A stretch of DNA of 64,000 bases from Pseudomonadota bacterium. GTDB taxonomy: Bacteria > Desulfobacterota > Desulfovibrionia > Desulfovibrionales > Desulfomicrobiaceae. A program made the position numbers and the translations under genes. Position 1 is the stretch's first letter, and each line of letters starts with the position of its first letter. Location: contig JAHIQM010000020.1 in assembly GCA_018902545.1 (NCBI GenBank), positions 124,001 through 188,000 on the forward strand. The letters are read 5' to 3'. Positions 9,136 through 18,809 of this stretch are shown here, piece by piece. The notes beneath the pieces were generated by a model. That model had not been told where the DNA came from and searched no databases. It worked only from the letters and a program-made list of their open reading frames with translations.

Positions 9136-9384
9136 ATGATCAAAAGATTCTGCGACATCTGCGGGGTGGAGATCCAGGGCCTTAAGGACGGGATCTACGA
9201 GGAGCGCTATACGCTGGTCATCGAGGACCCGGCCAACCTGACCCGTCTGGGCGGGCAGCTGGGCAAGATGAATCCGGTCATCGAGATGAAGCTCCAGAAC
9301 AGCAACAATACCGACATCTGCCGTGAATGCCTGGAAAAAATTCTGATCAAGGAATTCCATCGCCGGGCGGCGTCAAAGGAATAG
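9136..9384 (+). CDS. Small hypothetical protein with paired CxxC motifs
   Basis: 82 residues from the ATG at 9136, which has a very strong ribosome site AAGGAGG seven bases upstream; an in-frame ATG at 9082 would add 18 residues but lacks such a site. The protein opens MIKRFCDICGVEI and later has DICRECLEKIL, giving CxxC...CxxC, a likely single zinc-binding knuckle. I do not recognise a named family. It follows pyrD and is convergent with rsmB; no terminator is obvious in the 78 bases between them. Confidence 0.7.
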   Translation: MIKRFCDICGVEIQGLKDGIYEERYTLVIEDPANLTRLGGQLGKMNPVIEMKLQNSNNTDICRECLEKILIKEFHRRAASKE

Positions 9385-9462
9385 GATCGGTGGAAGCGGT
9401 TTGCATCCTCCGGTGTTGAGGCTGCTCAGGCAAATTTCGCCAAGACGAAGCGGCCGAATGAT

Positions 9463-10737
9463 TCAGTTTTTGCGCAGCACCGCGCCGTAGAAGAATTCCC
9501 CCAGCGCTTCCGCCGGATCGCTTTGCGCTTGTCGCAAGCTGGTGAATTCGGGGTGCCTGAGCGTGAAGCGCTCGATCTGCCTTTCGTTTTCCTCGGGATT
9601 GAGGGTGCATGTCACGTAGGCCAGACAACCTCCTGACGATAGCAGGGCGGCAGTGGCTTCGAGAATCTGCTCCTGCAGGTTGACCAGCCCTGCACAGTCT
9701 CCTGCCGTGCGCTTCCATTTGATGTCCGGCCGCCGGGACAGGACTCCAAGGCCCGAGCAGGGCACATCGAGAAACACGGTGTGCGGTGTTTGCCGCAGGG
9801 ACCAGGGGCCCTGGCCCTGGGCCCGGAAAGCCGGCACATCGAAACCCAGCCTCGCGCCTTCAGCTTTGAGTTGCCTGAGGCGGAAGACATTGATGTCCGA
9901 GGCCCACACGCTCTTGCCCGCCTCCGACAGCAGGTACGTCTTCCCGCCGCGACCGGCGCAGGCGTCGAGCACAGGGGAGGGCCAATAAGCCATGCCAATG
10001 GCGTCCATGATCTTCTGGGCGGCCAGGCTCTGGCGGGTCGCCGACCCTTCGGCCACGGCCTGCGCCAGAAAATCCGGCCACTGCGGCAGCGCAAATCCCC
10101 ACTCCGACGAATTCTGGGCCAAAGGCCTTAAACTGTCCCGCACCTCTTCGGCGCGGGTATGGGCGCGGTTGACCCGCACCCCGAGCGGCGGCGTGGTGAT
10201 GCTCGCCTGCAGAAAGGCGTCGGTCCGCTCCTTGCCGTAGCCGTCCAGCCACAAGCGGACCAGCCACTGCGGGCAGGAATACCAGGCTGCCAGGTATTGA
10301 TCGTGGCCGATGGTCTTGGTCTGGTAATAATCCGGAAAGCGTGGCGCCAGACCCAGGCGCAGCAGGCTGCGTAGCACGCCGTTGGCCACCCGGCCCATGG
10401 TCGCATCCAGGCGTTCGCGCACCAGGCTCACCGCCCAGTCGAGGGTGGCGTAGTCCGGAATGCGGGTCAAAAACAGGAGCTCGTACATGGCCACGCCAAG
10501 GATCCGCTTCAGGATCGGCGAGGTCTGGTGAGGGTTTTTGAGCAGCTGGGAAAGAAGAAAGTTGATGCGTCCGCGCATGCGCAGATACCCGTAGGCCAGT
10601 TCCGTGGCCAGACCCTTGTCCGGTCCGGCAGGCACGGGGCTGAGCGCATCATCCACGGCGGCCTGCAGGTCCTGTTTGTTGTCCAGGGTGCGGCGCAGGA
10701 TGTCGAGGGCCAGGCGGCGGGCTGTTGGCGTGCTCAT
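9463..10737 (-). CDS. rsmB: 16S rRNA (cytosine-C5) methyltransferase, RsmB/NOL1-NOP2-Sun family
   Basis: 424 residues from the ATG at 10737, which overlaps the stop of the DUF116 gene. The N-terminal third (ARRLALDILRRTLDNKQ, LATELAYGYLRMRGRINFLL) is the NusB-like RNA-binding domain. The C-terminal part is a SAM-dependent methyltransferase with VLDACAGRGGKTYLL (motif I), the two catalytic Cys regions FLDVPCSGLGVLSRRPD and LAYVTCTLNPEENE. RsmB methylates C967 of 16S rRNA in E. coli. It is the last gene of a translation operon (hisS-aspS-def-fmt-DUF116-rsmB); fmt, def and rsmB are neighbours in many bacteria. Confidence 0.9.
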   Translation of the reverse strand: MSTPTARRLALDILRRTLDNKQDLQAAVDDALSPVPAGPDKGLATELAYGYLRMRGRINFLLSQLLKNPHQTSPILKRILGVAMYELLFLTRIPDYATLDWAVSLVRERLDATMGRVANGVLRSLLRLGLAPRFPDYYQTKTIGHDQYLAAWYSCPQWLVRLWLDGYGKERTDAFLQASITTPPLGVRVNRAHTRAEEVRDSLRPLAQNSSEWGFALPQWPDFLAQAVAEGSATRQSLAAQKIMDAIGMAYWPSPVLDACAGRGGKTYLLSEAGKSVWASDINVFRLRQLKAEGARLGFDVPAFRAQGQGPWSLRQTPHTVFLDVPCSGLGVLSRRPDIKWKRTAGDCAGLVNLQEQILEATAALLSSGGCLAYVTCTLNPEENERQIERFTLRHPEFTSLRQAQSDPAEALGEFFYGAVLRKN

Positions 10738-11540
10738 GTCAGGAACTCTTTGATGGCCCATTCGACCTTGTCCAGGGCCACGTCAGTGTCCAGGCAGGGC
10801 CCGAAGGGCCGGGCATTGAGGATGCCGTACACGGGCAGGGGATGGGTGTCCTGGATGCCGCTGGCCAGGTCGCGTTCGCAGGCCACGGCGATGATAAGCC
10901 CCGGCCTGTGCTGGACCACGATGCGCCGGGCGATGGTCCCGCCCGTGGCCACGGCCAGCTTGATGCCGTACTTGTCGCGCAAGTGCAAAAGGCCCGCCAG
11001 GGCGCAGTCCCCGCAACGCTTGCAATTGTCGATGTCGTAGGTCAGCCGGAATTTGCAGCGGCTGTTCTGGATGCAGTGCGGCATGAGCAGCAGGATCTTT
11101 TCCGCCGGGTAGCGGTGTCCCTCGCCACGGACCAGTTCATTGTTGACCTTGATGAAGGAGGCCCGGACCGTCTGTTTCGGGATACCGACGAAGCGGCCGA
11201 GCAGGGTCATGAGCGGCAGGAAAAGCTTGACCGTGACGCCGCGCAGACGCTTGGCGAAGAGCACCGGGCGACCGAGCAGGATATTGAGGACCAGGGCCAG
11301 GGCCGCCCAGCCGATGGCCAGGATGAGCCCTGCGGTGATGAAACCCAGAATCCAGGGGGCCAGGGGGTGGATGGTCGTCAGACCGACGAAGGGGACGATC
11401 CACAACAGGGCGATGAAAGCGCAGAGGAAGACCGACGATCCGGTGATGAGCCCGATGAAGACCCGTTTGCGGGTCTGAAAGGAGTCCCGGATTTCCTGTT
11501 CCAGGGGGCTTTTGGTCTTGGTGCTCCTGGTGCTGGGCAT
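10734..11540 (-). CDS. DUF116 family membrane protein
   Basis: 268 residues. The N-terminal 110 residues have two or three hydrophobic segments (VFLCAFIALLWIVPFVGL; ILGFITAGLILAIGWAALAL). The rest is a soluble Cys-rich domain: ILLLMPHCIQNSRCKF, NCKRCGDCAL, ATGGTIARRIV and VACERDLASGI. This is the DUF116 pattern; the Cys set suggests a metal or Fe-S site, but the biochemical role is unknown. DUF116 genes are repeatedly found beside fmt/def/rsmB, as here, which hints at a role near protein synthesis or formyl-Met processing. It lies four bases downstream of fmt. Confidence 0.8.
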   Translation of the reverse strand: MPSTRSTKTKSPLEQEIRDSFQTRKRVFIGLITGSSVFLCAFIALLWIVPFVGLTTIHPLAPWILGFITAGLILAIGWAALALVLNILLGRPVLFAKRLRGVTVKLFLPLMTLLGRFVGIPKQTVRASFIKVNNELVRGEGHRYPAEKILLLMPHCIQNSRCKFRLTYDIDNCKRCGDCALAGLLHLRDKYGIKLAVATGGTIARRIVVQHRPGLIIAVACERDLASGIQDTHPLPVYGILNARPFGPCLDTDVALDKVEWAIKEFLT

Positions 11541-11544
11541 AAGG

Positions 11545-12549
11545 TTATTCGCCGGGGCAGGACGGTTCGGGTTTGAGCAGATGATCGCCGGAGCAGCGGC
11601 TCAAGTATCCGCAATAGAATTCCCGCCCGCGCAGGGGCTTGCTGTTTGCGGGTTTGATGACCGGCACCGCGTAGAGACGGTCGCTGCAGGCGATAAGCAC
11701 GTTGTCATCGGACACACCATGGATTTCGCCGGGCTCCACGCCCGCAGGCAGCAGCCCTGCAATGGCTCCGGGGTGCACGGTCAGACGCAGGGTTTTGTCC
11801 GGCATTCCGTTCCAGTCGAACCAGGAACCGGGCCAGGGGAAAAGGCCCCGGATGCGGTTGTGCACGACCAGGGCAGGCTGGTTCCAGTCGATGCGCCCCT
11901 CTTCCTTGGACAGCTTGGCCGCATAGGTGGCCCGGGCATGGTCCTGGGGGATGCGCACCAGGCGGCCCTGATCCATCTTTTCCAGGGCTTCCACCAGCAG
12001 TTTGCCGCCCATCTCGGCCAGTTCGTCGTGCAGGGTCTGGGCGGTGTCGTTTATGCCGATGGCCCGGCTGCGCTGCAGCAGGATGTCGCCGGTGTCCAGG
12101 CCCGCCTCCATCTGCATGATGGTGATGCCGGTCACGGGTCGCCCGTCCATGATGGCGCGCTGGATGGGGGCCGCGCCCCGGTATTCGGGCAAAAGCGAGG
12201 CGTGGACGTTGATGGAGCCAAGCCTGGGGATGGCCAGCACCGATTTGGGCAGGATGAGCCCATACGCCGCGACGAGGAGCAGGTCGGGCGAGAGCGCTGC
12301 CAGTTGGTCCACATCGGCCTGGTCCTTGAAGTTCAAGGGCTGGAACACGGGCAGTCGCGATTCCATGGCCAGCAGCTTGACCGGCGGCGGGGTGCAGACC
12401 TGCCCCCGGCCGCAGGGGCGGTCGGGCTGGCTGTAGACGCCGACGATATCGCATTCGCCCCAGTCCAGCAGGTGTCTCAAGGACGCGGCCGCAAAATCCG
12501 GCGTGCCCATGAACACGACTTTTAATCTTCGTTTTTCTCTTTCAGCCAT
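11545..12549 (-). CDS. fmt: Methionyl-tRNA formyltransferase
   Basis: 334 residues. Formylates initiator Met-tRNA using 10-formyl-THF. The N-terminus has KVVFMGTPDFAA, the formyl-THF site contains INVHASLLPEYRGAAPI, and TGITIMQMEAGLDTGDIL follows; the C-terminal barrel ends with FYCGYL. The start overlaps the def coding region by 28 bases, and def-fmt is the classic pair that adds and removes the N-formyl group. Confidence 0.95.
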   Translation of the reverse strand: MAEREKRRLKVVFMGTPDFAAASLRHLLDWGECDIVGVYSQPDRPCGRGQVCTPPPVKLLAMESRLPVFQPLNFKDQADVDQLAALSPDLLLVAAYGLILPKSVLAIPRLGSINVHASLLPEYRGAAPIQRAIMDGRPVTGITIMQMEAGLDTGDILLQRSRAIGINDTAQTLHDELAEMGGKLLVEALEKMDQGRLVRIPQDHARATYAAKLSKEEGRIDWNQPALVVHNRIRGLFPWPGSWFDWNGMPDKTLRLTVHPGAIAGLLPAGVEPGEIHGVSDDNVLIACSDRLYAVPVIKPANSKPLRGREFYCGYLSRCSGDHLLKPEPSCPGE

Positions 12550-13034
12550 TTTTTGAGCTTTCTTTCATACAGGGTGCGCTTCAATTTGCTGATCTTGTCG
12601 ATGAACAGCACGCCGTCAAGGTGATCAACCTCGTGCTGCAGACAGATGGCCATAAGGTCGTCCGCATCCATTTCCACAGGATTCCCGTCCAGATCAAGGG
12701 CGGAAAGGCGCAACCGCTCGGCGCGTTTCACCGTGGTGCGGTAGCCGACGACGGACAGGCAGCCTTCCTCGGAGTCCACTTCGCCCTCAAGGTCCGACAG
12801 CACGGGATTGACGAAGACGTGCGGGTCTTCGCGCTTGTCCGGGCCGCTAAGGTCCACGGTGATGAGGCGGATGCTCTCCGACACTTGCGGTGCGGCAAGG
12901 CCAATGCCCTTGTCCTTGTACATGAGCTCGAGCATCTCGGCGGCCAGGGCTCGTATTTCGTCCGAGATCTCTAGCACCGGCGCGGCCTTTTTGGCCAGTA
13001 CCGGGTTGGGATAGGTGATGATCGTTCTCGACAT
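12522..13034 (-). CDS. def: Peptide deformylase
   Basis: 170 residues. Removes the N-formyl group from nascent proteins with an active-site Fe2+. All three motifs are present: GIGLAAPQV (motif I), EEGCLSV (motif II, metal-binding Cys) and QHEVDHLDG (motif III, two His and the catalytic Glu). The gene starts four bases after aspS ends and overlaps fmt, consistent with one transcript. Confidence 0.96.
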   Translation of the reverse strand: MSRTIITYPNPVLAKKAAPVLEISDEIRALAAEMLELMYKDKGIGLAAPQVSESIRLITVDLSGPDKREDPHVFVNPVLSDLEGEVDSEEGCLSVVGYRTTVKRAERLRLSALDLDGNPVEMDADDLMAICLQHEVDHLDGVLFIDKISKLKRTLYERKLKKWLKEKNED

Positions 13035-13038
13035 AATA

Positions 13039-14835
13039 TTACTCTTTGGGCTTTTCCCGCAGGCGCAGGCCCAGATCGCGCAGCTGCGTGTTTTCCACCG
13101 CCGACGGGGCCTCGGTCATGAGGCAGGTCGCTTTCTGGGTCTTGGGGAAGGCGATGACGTCGCGGATGGAGCGGGCTCCGGTCAAAAGCATGATCAGACG
13201 GTCCAGGCCGAAGGCGATGCCGCCGTGGGGCGGTGCGCCAAATACCAGGGCATCGAGCAGGAATCCGAACTTGGCCTGCGCTTCTTCTTCATTGATCCCC
13301 AGGGCGGAAAACATCTGCTGCTGCGTTTCGGGATTGTGGATGCGGATGGACCCGCCGCCGACTTCGGTGCCGTTCAGCACGAGGTCATAGGCGCGGGCCA
13401 CGGCCTTGCCCGGATCGGCCGTCAGGGAGGCCAGATCCTTGGGCGCGGTGAAGGGGTGGTGCATGGCCACCCAGCGCTTGGCCTCGGGATCCCATTCCAG
13501 GAGCGGGAAGTCCGTGACCCACAGGGGCGCGAAGGTGCCTTCGGGGATCAGACCGAAGCGTTCGCCGAGCCTCAGGCGCAGGTTGCCGAGCGCGCTGTTG
13601 ACCATTTCCGGCGCTCCGGCCTGGAAAAAGACGATGTCGCCGGGCTTTAAGTTCAAGGCATCGGTCAGTCCAGCGCGTTCGGCGTCGCTCAGGAATTTGG
13701 CGATGGGGGACTGCCAGCCGTCCTCCTTGATCTTGATCCAGGCCAGGCCCTGGGCACCGTAGATTTTGACGAACTCGGTGTAGTCGTCGATCTCCTTGCG
13801 CGAGAGCTCCGCCCCACCGGGCACGGGCAGGGCCTTGACCAGGGCGGCCGTGGCGAAGAGCTTGAACTCGGAGCCGCGCACGATCTCGGTCACTTCCGTG
13901 AGTTTCAAGTCAAAGCGGATGTCCGGCTTGTCCACGCCGTATTCGGCCATGGCCTGCGCGTATCCCATGCGCGGGATGGGCAGGGAGAGCTCCTGGCCCA
14001 GGGATTCGTGCAGCACGCGGGCAATCATGCCCTCGGCCATGTCCATGACCTGCTCTTCGTCCACGAAGGACATCTCGATGTCGATCTGGGTGAATTCGGG
14101 CTGGCGGTCGGCGCGCAGGTCCTCGTCGCGGAAGCATTTGACGATCTGAAAATAGCGGTCCATGCCGCCGCACATAAGGAGCTGCTTGAAGAGCTGGGGC
14201 GACTGCGGCAGGGCATAGAACTGGCCCTGGTTGACGCGGCTTGGCACCAGGAAGTCGCGTGCGCCTTCGGGGGTGGACTTGGTCAGCACCGGGGTCTCGA
14301 TCTCCAGGAACCCAAGCTCGTCGAGGTAGCGGCGCACGGACTGGGAGACGCGGCTCCTTAAGATCAGGTTGTCGGCCATGGCCTTGCGGCGCAGGTCCAG
14401 AAAACGGTATTTGAGGCGCAGGTTCTCGGACACGTCGACCCTGTCCTCGATGGGGAAGGGCGGGGTCTTGGCCGTGTTCAGAAGCTTGAACTCGGTCACG
14501 TAGACTTCGATGGCACCCGTGGCCAGTTTGGTGTTGACCATGTCATCGGGGCGCGCGCGGACCATGCCCTTGATGGCCAGCACGAATTCCGTACGCAACA
14601 CGTGGGCGCGGGCGTGGGCCTCGGGAGCGACCTCGGGGGAGAAGACGACCTGGGTCAGGCCGTGGCGGTCGCGCAGGTCGATGAAAATCAGTCCGCCGTG
14701 GTCGCGGCGGTACTGCACCCAGCCCATGAGGCAGGCTTCCTGTCCCAGTTGCTGTGGTCCGAGGCCTGCGCAGGTGTGGGTTCTGCGCCATCCGTCGAGG
14801 GAGTCCATCCCGAGTTCCGTGTTTCTGTCATCCAT
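13039..14835 (-). CDS. aspS: Aspartyl-tRNA synthetase
   Basis: 598 residues from the ATG at 14835, which has GAGG about eight bases upstream; an in-frame start 11 codons earlier lacks this. Class II synthetase of bacterial size. It shows the N-terminal OB fold ([18 protein letters not shown]), motif 2 around [20 protein letters not shown], the large bacterial GAD insertion ([15 protein letters not shown]), and motif 3 [12 protein letters not shown]. Whether it is discriminating or non-discriminating for tRNA-Asn cannot be told reliably from sequence alone. Second gene of the hisS operon, 50 bases after hisS. Confidence 0.95.
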   Translation of the reverse strand: MDDRNTELGMDSLDGWRRTHTCAGLGPQQLGQEACLMGWVQYRRDHGGLIFIDLRDRHGLTQVVFSPEVAPEAHARAHVLRTEFVLAIKGMVRARPDDMVNTKLATGAIEVYVTEFKLLNTAKTPPFPIEDRVDVSENLRLKYRFLDLRRKAMADNLILRSRVSQSVRRYLDELGFLEIETPVLTKSTPEGARDFLVPSRVNQGQFYALPQSPQLFKQLLMCGGMDRYFQIVKCFRDEDLRADRQPEFTQIDIEMSFVDEEQVMDMAEGMIARVLHESLGQELSLPIPRMGYAQAMAEYGVDKPDIRFDLKLTEVTEIVRGSEFKLFATAALVKALPVPGGAELSRKEIDDYTEFVKIYGAQGLAWIKIKEDGWQSPIAKFLSDAERAGLTDALNLKPGDIVFFQAGAPEMVNSALGNLRLRLGERFGLIPEGTFAPLWVTDFPLLEWDPEAKRWVAMHHPFTAPKDLASLTADPGKAVARAYDLVLNGTEVGGGSIRIHNPETQQQMFSALGINEEEAQAKFGFLLDALVFGAPPHGGIAFGLDRLIMLLTGARSIRDVIAFPKTQKATCLMTEAPSAVENTQLRDLGLRLREKPKE

Positions 14836-14885
14836 ATATGTTCCTCGCTTGGGTACGATAAGCTGCAAATTCGCGGTGTAAAGAC

Positions 14886-16139
14886 TTACGGCTTGCGAAA
14901 GCCCAGGGCCTGTTCCAGGTCATCCTGGCCGATATTCTTCTGCACACCCGTGGCCATGTCCTTGACCACGATCTGGCCCTTCTCCATTTCGTCCTGGCCC
15001 AGGATCAGGCAGGTCTTGACGCCGAGCTTGTTGGCCTGGCGCATCTGCGCCTTGATGCTGCGGGCTTCGAAGGAGACCTCTCCGGCAAAGCCCCGCTCGC
15101 GCAGGCGCTGGGCCAGGAGCAGGGCCGTGTTCAGGGCACGGGAGTCGAGCACGGCCAGATAGAAGTCCGGAGCCGGAACATGGGCTTCTCCGTACAGGAG
15201 GGCCAGGCGTTCCATGCCACAGGCGAATCCGATGCCCGGTAGATCCGGTCCGCCGAGCTGCTTGATGAGCCCGTCGTAGCGCCCTCCGCCGGCCACGGCG
15301 GTCTGGGCACCGATCTCACCGGAAACGACTTCGAAGGTGGTGCGCTGGTAATAGTCCAAGCCTCGCACGAGGCGGTCGTTGAGGCGGTACGGCAGGCCCG
15401 CGCTGTCCAGGATGTCGCGCACCTGGACGAAATGCTCGGCACACCCCGTACACAGGGATCCGGCGATGCTCGGCGCGTTCTCAACCAGCGCCTTGCAGGC
15501 CGGAACCTTGCAGTCAAGCACGCGCAGGGGGTTGGTTTCCGATCTGCGCTTGCAGTCCTCGCAGAGCTCGGTGTGGTCGATGGTTGAGAGGAAGTCGCGC
15601 AGTCGCTGGTGAAAGACCGGCCGGCACTCGGGGCAGCCCAGGGAGTTCAGCTCCAGGGACAGGTTTTTGAGGCCCAGCTTGTTTAAAAAGGTCCAGAGCA
15701 TGAGCACGACCTCGGCGTCGGCCTGGGGCGCGTCTGTGCCCAGGACCTCTACATCGAGCTGATGAAACTGGCGTAACCGGCCTTTCTGCGGCCGTTCGTA
15801 GCGGAACATGGGGCCGCAGGCGAAAAGCTTGGTAGTGCCCTCAGCGCTGCCCTGGCCCGACTCGATGAAGGCGCGCAGCACCCCGGCTGTTGCTTCGGGG
15901 CGCATGGTCAGCGAGCGGCCTTTGCGGTCGGCGAAAGTGTACATTTCTTTTTGTACGACATCGGTTTCTTCGCCGATGGAACGGGCGAAGAGCTCTGTTT
16001 TTTCCAGGATGGGCACGCGGACCTCCTGGCATCCGTACGCGCCGAAAACCTGGCGGGCCAGGTTTTCCATCAGAGTGTGAACCGTGCTCTCCGGGCTGAA
16101 GAGGTCAGAAAAGCCTTTAATTTTCTGAATTTTAGACAT
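14886..16139 (-). CDS. hisS: Histidyl-tRNA synthetase
   Basis: 417 residues. Class II synthetase with the N-terminal [12 protein letters not shown], motif 2 region [20 protein letters not shown], the HisA signatures [15 protein letters not shown] and [10 protein letters not shown], and motif 3 [15 protein letters not shown] Cys cluster ([23 protein letters not shown]) between motifs 2 and 3 looks like a zinc-binding insertion, common in this subgroup. It is the first gene of the six-gene minus-strand operon and is divergent from mobB. Confidence 0.95.
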   Translation of the reverse strand: MSKIQKIKGFSDLFSPESTVHTLMENLARQVFGAYGCQEVRVPILEKTELFARSIGEETDVVQKEMYTFADRKGRSLTMRPEATAGVLRAFIESGQGSAEGTTKLFACGPMFRYERPQKGRLRQFHQLDVEVLGTDAPQADAEVVLMLWTFLNKLGLKNLSLELNSLGCPECRPVFHQRLRDFLSTIDHTELCEDCKRRSETNPLRVLDCKVPACKALVENAPSIAGSLCTGCAEHFVQVRDILDSAGLPYRLNDRLVRGLDYYQRTTFEVVSGEIGAQTAVAGGGRYDGLIKQLGGPDLPGIGFACGMERLALLYGEAHVPAPDFYLAVLDSRALNTALLLAQRLRERGFAGEVSFEARSIKAQMRQANKLGVKTCLILGQDEMEKGQIVVKDMATGVQKNIGQDDLEQALGFRKP

Positions 16140-16244
16140 AGAAAATAAGCGTCCTTGACGAATGGGATGGATGGTGCGCGCCTTTGGTCAGGCTCCGTTT
16201 GCGACGGGGCGGGACTTGCGGCACTGTGCATGGGGAAACTGAAT

Positions 16245-16273
16245 TGGTTAATTGATGAGTTCATGATTGTCAA
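16245..16273 (-). promoter_or_regulatory. Candidate sigma70 promoter of the hisS operon
   Basis: On the minus strand a perfect -35 box TTGACA (16273-16268) is separated by 17 bases from TAACCA (16250-16245), a weak -10 box. It would give a 5' leader of about 100 bases before hisS. It lies just upstream of the mobB start on the other strand. Confidence 0.35.
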
Positions 16274-16286
16274 AGATGGAGGTCCA

Positions 16287-16991
16287 ATGTTCAAGGCAGT
16301 GTCGGTTGTGGGGTTTAAAAAATCGGGCAAGACGACGCTGGTGCTCGAACTCGCCAGGGAATTGACCGCCAGGGGCCGGAAAGTGGCGGCGGTCAAGTTT
16401 ACGCACCATGGGCTGGATCTGGATGGCACGGATACCGCCCGTTTCGCACAGGAGTGCGTCAGCGTGGCCGGCATCGGCCCCAGAACCACGACCCTGCTCT
16501 GGAATTCGGCCCGCCAGCTGCAAGACATCCTGCCTCTCCTGGGCGCGGACATAGTTCTCGTCGAAGGGGGCAAGTCCCTGACCTGGCTGCCTCGGTTCGT
16601 GGTCCTTGGCTCCGGTGAGGACGAGACCACGCTGGCAAACGGGCTGGCCCTGGCAACGTGGGGAGCAGGAGAGCTGGACGGGGTGCGCAAGGCCGGGTCC
16701 GTGGCGGAGCTTGCCACGTTGGCCGAAAGTCGGGCTTTTTCCCTGCCCGGTCTTGATTGCGGCGCGTGCGGGCGCGACTCCTGTCTTGCACTGGCCCGCG
16801 AGGTCGTGGCTGGCGTGGCGGAGCCAGAGGCCTGCACGGCCATGAACGCCAAGCTCGTGGTGCGGGTCGATGGTCGGCGTTTGGCCCTCAATCCGTTTGT
16901 GGATCGCCTGGTCACAGGGACCATTCGTGGCCTGCTGACGGAACTCAAGGGCAACGTTCCGGGGCAGAAGGTCGAGATCGTCCTTGAGTGA
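16287..16991 (+). CDS. mobB: Molybdopterin-guanine dinucleotide biosynthesis protein MobB with C-terminal Cys domain
   Basis: 234 residues from the ATG at 16287, chosen for GGAGG five bases upstream and because the Walker A motif GFKKSGKTTL then sits at the N-terminus as usual for MobB. MobB is a P-loop GTPase that assists MobA in making the MGD form of the molybdenum/tungsten cofactor used by formate dehydrogenases. After the MobB-like part (VAAVKFTHHGLDLDGTDTARF, ADIVLVEGGKS) comes a second region with GLDCGACGRDSCLALAREVV and EPEACTA: four Cys that could bind an Fe-S cluster or zinc. The fusion is known in anaerobes; its purpose is not. Confidence 0.82.
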   Translation: MFKAVSVVGFKKSGKTTLVLELARELTARGRKVAAVKFTHHGLDLDGTDTARFAQECVSVAGIGPRTTTLLWNSARQLQDILPLLGADIVLVEGGKSLTWLPRFVVLGSGEDETTLANGLALATWGAGELDGVRKAGSVAELATLAESRAFSLPGLDCGACGRDSCLALAREVVAGVAEPEACTAMNAKLVVRVDGRRLALNPFVDRLVTGTIRGLLTELKGNVPGQKVEIVLE

Positions 16992-17027
16992 GGAACGTCT
17001 TTTTGGCCTTTCATGGGTGTAAATATG

Positions 17028-17055
17028 TTGACTCCGGGGGCTTGCGTCATAAAGG
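17028..17055 (+). promoter_or_regulatory. Possible promoter before the moaD-like gene
   Basis: TTGACT at 17028-17033 is followed after 16 bases by TAAAGG (17050-17055). The -35 box is good and the -10 box poor. It would start transcription about 50 bases before the MoaD-like start codon. Confidence 0.25.
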
Positions 17056-17113
17056 ATGCTGACTGAAGAGGGGCCGGATTCCGTGTTTAAGACCGTCTGC
17101 CAGAGGGATGACT

Positions 17114-17338
17114 ATGCGTGTGCGCGTGAAATGTTTTGCCACCCTTGCCGACCATACCCCGTCGCAAGGTTTTCTCGACCTTGAAGACGGGGCTGCAGTG
17201 GAGGCCATGCTTCCAATTCTCGGCCTTGAAGTTGCGGACATCAAGCTTGTTTTCGTGAACAGCAGGAACAGCGGCCTGGAGACGGTGCTTGCTGACGGGG
17301 ACCAGGTGGGCATTTTCCCGGCGGTGGGCGGCGGATGA
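17114..17338 (+). CDS. MoaD/ThiS family sulfur carrier protein
   Basis: 74 residues from the ATG at 17114 (GAGGG lies seven bases upstream; the ATG at 17108 is too close to it). The small beta-grasp pattern MRVRVKCFATLAD... ends PAVGGG, giving the exposed C-terminal Gly-Gly that is adenylated and thiocarboxylated in MoaD and ThiS. The stop overlaps the start of a ThiF/MoeB-type activating enzyme (ATGA), its expected partner. With mobB just upstream, a role in molybdopterin or tungstopterin synthesis is likelier than thiamine, but this is inference. Confidence 0.85.
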   Translation: MRVRVKCFATLADHTPSQGFLDLEDGAAVEAMLPILGLEVADIKLVFVNSRNSGLETVLADGDQVGIFPAVGGG

Positions 17339-18171
17339 CGGATTTTCGCGCCGCGCTGAACTCCCTGGCTTCGGAAAATGTCGAACGCCGGGTCCGCACC
17401 GTCGGTCTGGGCGAGCTTCGGCGGCTGTGCGGTGACCATGGCCTGACCCTTCCGCAGGGCGCCCGGGGCGCTCTTGAGCAGGAAATAGTGCCCTTGCCGT
17501 TTCTGAAGAACCTGCACTCCTTCTCCATCCCCGAGCAGGCCCGGCTGATGAACGCCACGGTCCTGCTGGCCGGGGCGGGAGGCCTTGGGGGCTACGTCCT
17601 TGAGCTGCTGGCCCGTTTTGGAGTTGGCCGGATCATGGTCGCGGATGGGGACGGATTCGAGGACAGCAACCTCAATCGTCAGCTGCTCTCCTCCGCCGGG
17701 AATCTTGGGCTCAACAAGGCTCGCGCAGGTGCCGAGCGGGCGCGGGAGACTTGTCCGCTGGTGACTGTCGAGCCTCTTGAATATTTTCTGGATGCCTCCA
17801 ATCTGGGCGGCGTGCTGTCCGGTGTGGACGTTGTCGTCGATGCTCTGGGCGGCATCGCGCCGCGTCTGGCCCTGCACGAAGCCGCAAGCCGCGCCGGCAT
17901 CGCGGTGGTGAGCGCGGCTGTGGCCGGATGGACGGCCCTGGTCGGCAGCGAACTGCCCGGACAGGTGGGCATTTCGCGTATGTGGACCGACCCTGAGGAC
18001 AAGGACGCCGAGCATGTTCTGGGCAGTCTGGCACCGGCCGCATGCCTGGCGGCTTCGCTGCAGGCCGCCGAGACAGTGCAGTACCTGGCCACAGGCTCCC
18101 TGCGTCTGGCCGGGCGCATGCTGCACGCGGACCTGTCCGAATTTCGTTTTGAAATCTATGACCTTTTGTGA
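17335..18171 (+). CDS. ThiF/MoeB/HesA family E1-like adenylyltransferase
   Basis: 278 residues. The nucleotide-binding signature LLAGAGGLGGYVLELLARFGVGRIMVADGD is a classic E1-like motif (shortened here: GAGGLGG then VADGD), followed by the Arg finger region NLNRQLL and the conserved Asp in VVVDALGG. It would adenylate the C-terminus of the MoaD/ThiS-like protein encoded just before it, with which it overlaps by four bases. I see no CxxC zinc pairs, unlike canonical MoeB, so this is a HesA-type member. An N-terminal extension of about 75 residues precedes the domain. Confidence 0.85.
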   Translation: MTDFRAALNSLASENVERRVRTVGLGELRRLCGDHGLTLPQGARGALEQEIVPLPFLKNLHSFSIPEQARLMNATVLLAGAGGLGGYVLELLARFGVGRIMVADGDGFEDSNLNRQLLSSAGNLGLNKARAGAERARETCPLVTVEPLEYFLDASNLGGVLSGVDVVVDALGGIAPRLALHEAASRAGIAVVSAAVAGWTALVGSELPGQVGISRMWTDPEDKDAEHVLGSLAPAACLAASLQAAETVQYLATGSLRLAGRMLHADLSEFRFEIYDLL

Positions 18172-18180
18172 CGGATACAG

Positions 18181-18807
18181 ATGGACACCATTGTGCTCGC
18201 CACCGGCAATGCCGGCAAGATACGTGAACTTTCGGCCATGCTGGCCGAATTGAATCCGGACGTCCGGGTGCTCGGCCTCAAAGACTTTCCGCACATCGGC
18301 GAAATCCCCGAGACCGGCGCGACCTTCGAGGACAACGCCCGCATCAAGGCCCTGGCCGTGGCCCGGGCCACGGGGCTGGTGGCCGTGGCCGACGATTCGG
18401 GTCTGGCCGTGGACGCTCTGAACGGAGCTCCGGGCGTCTATTCGGCCCGCTACAGCGGTGATGACGCCACGGATGAGAAAAATGTAGCCAAGCTCCTGGA
18501 CGCCATGAAGGACGTCGTGGACCCATGGCGCGGTTGCCATTTCGCCTGCGTTATGCTGGCGGCCACCCCCGGGGGGCGCGAGCTGATCGGTCGCGGTGCC
18601 TGGCATGGCCGGGTGATCCATGCCCCGCAAGGCGACGGGGGGTTCGGATATGATCCCGTTTTCTTCGACGAAGAATTGTCCCTGACCGCCGCGCAGATGG
18701 ATGCGCAGATCAAGAACGGCCGCAGTCATCGCGGTCTGGCCCTGCGGGATATGCTGCGCGGCTGGCCCGAATTCCTGAAACAAGCCCGGATGGAACTGGA
18801 GAAATAA
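18181..18807 (+). CDS. rdgB: XTP/dITP diphosphatase (RdgB/HAM1)
   Basis: 208 residues. Hydrolyses non-canonical purine nucleotides (dITP, XTP) to monophosphates. Hallmarks: VLATGNAGKIRE at the N-terminus, the metal-binding VAVADDSGLAVDALNGAPGV and the C-terminal GDGGFGYDPVFF and RSHRGLAL. Starts nine bases after the E1-like gene and ends two bases before glmS. Confidence 0.95.
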   Translation: MDTIVLATGNAGKIRELSAMLAELNPDVRVLGLKDFPHIGEIPETGATFEDNARIKALAVARATGLVAVADDSGLAVDALNGAPGVYSARYSGDDATDEKNVAKLLDAMKDVVDPWRGCHFACVMLAATPGGRELIGRGAWHGRVIHAPQGDGGFGYDPVFFDEELSLTAAQMDAQIKNGRSHRGLALRDMLRGWPEFLKQARMELEK

Positions 18808-18809
18808 GC

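Noticed and set aside
17047-18783. 578-codon minus-strand frame opposite moaD, thiF and rdgB
   Set aside because: The three plus-strand genes have strong motifs and tight overlaps; the antisense translation is low-complexity and motif-free.
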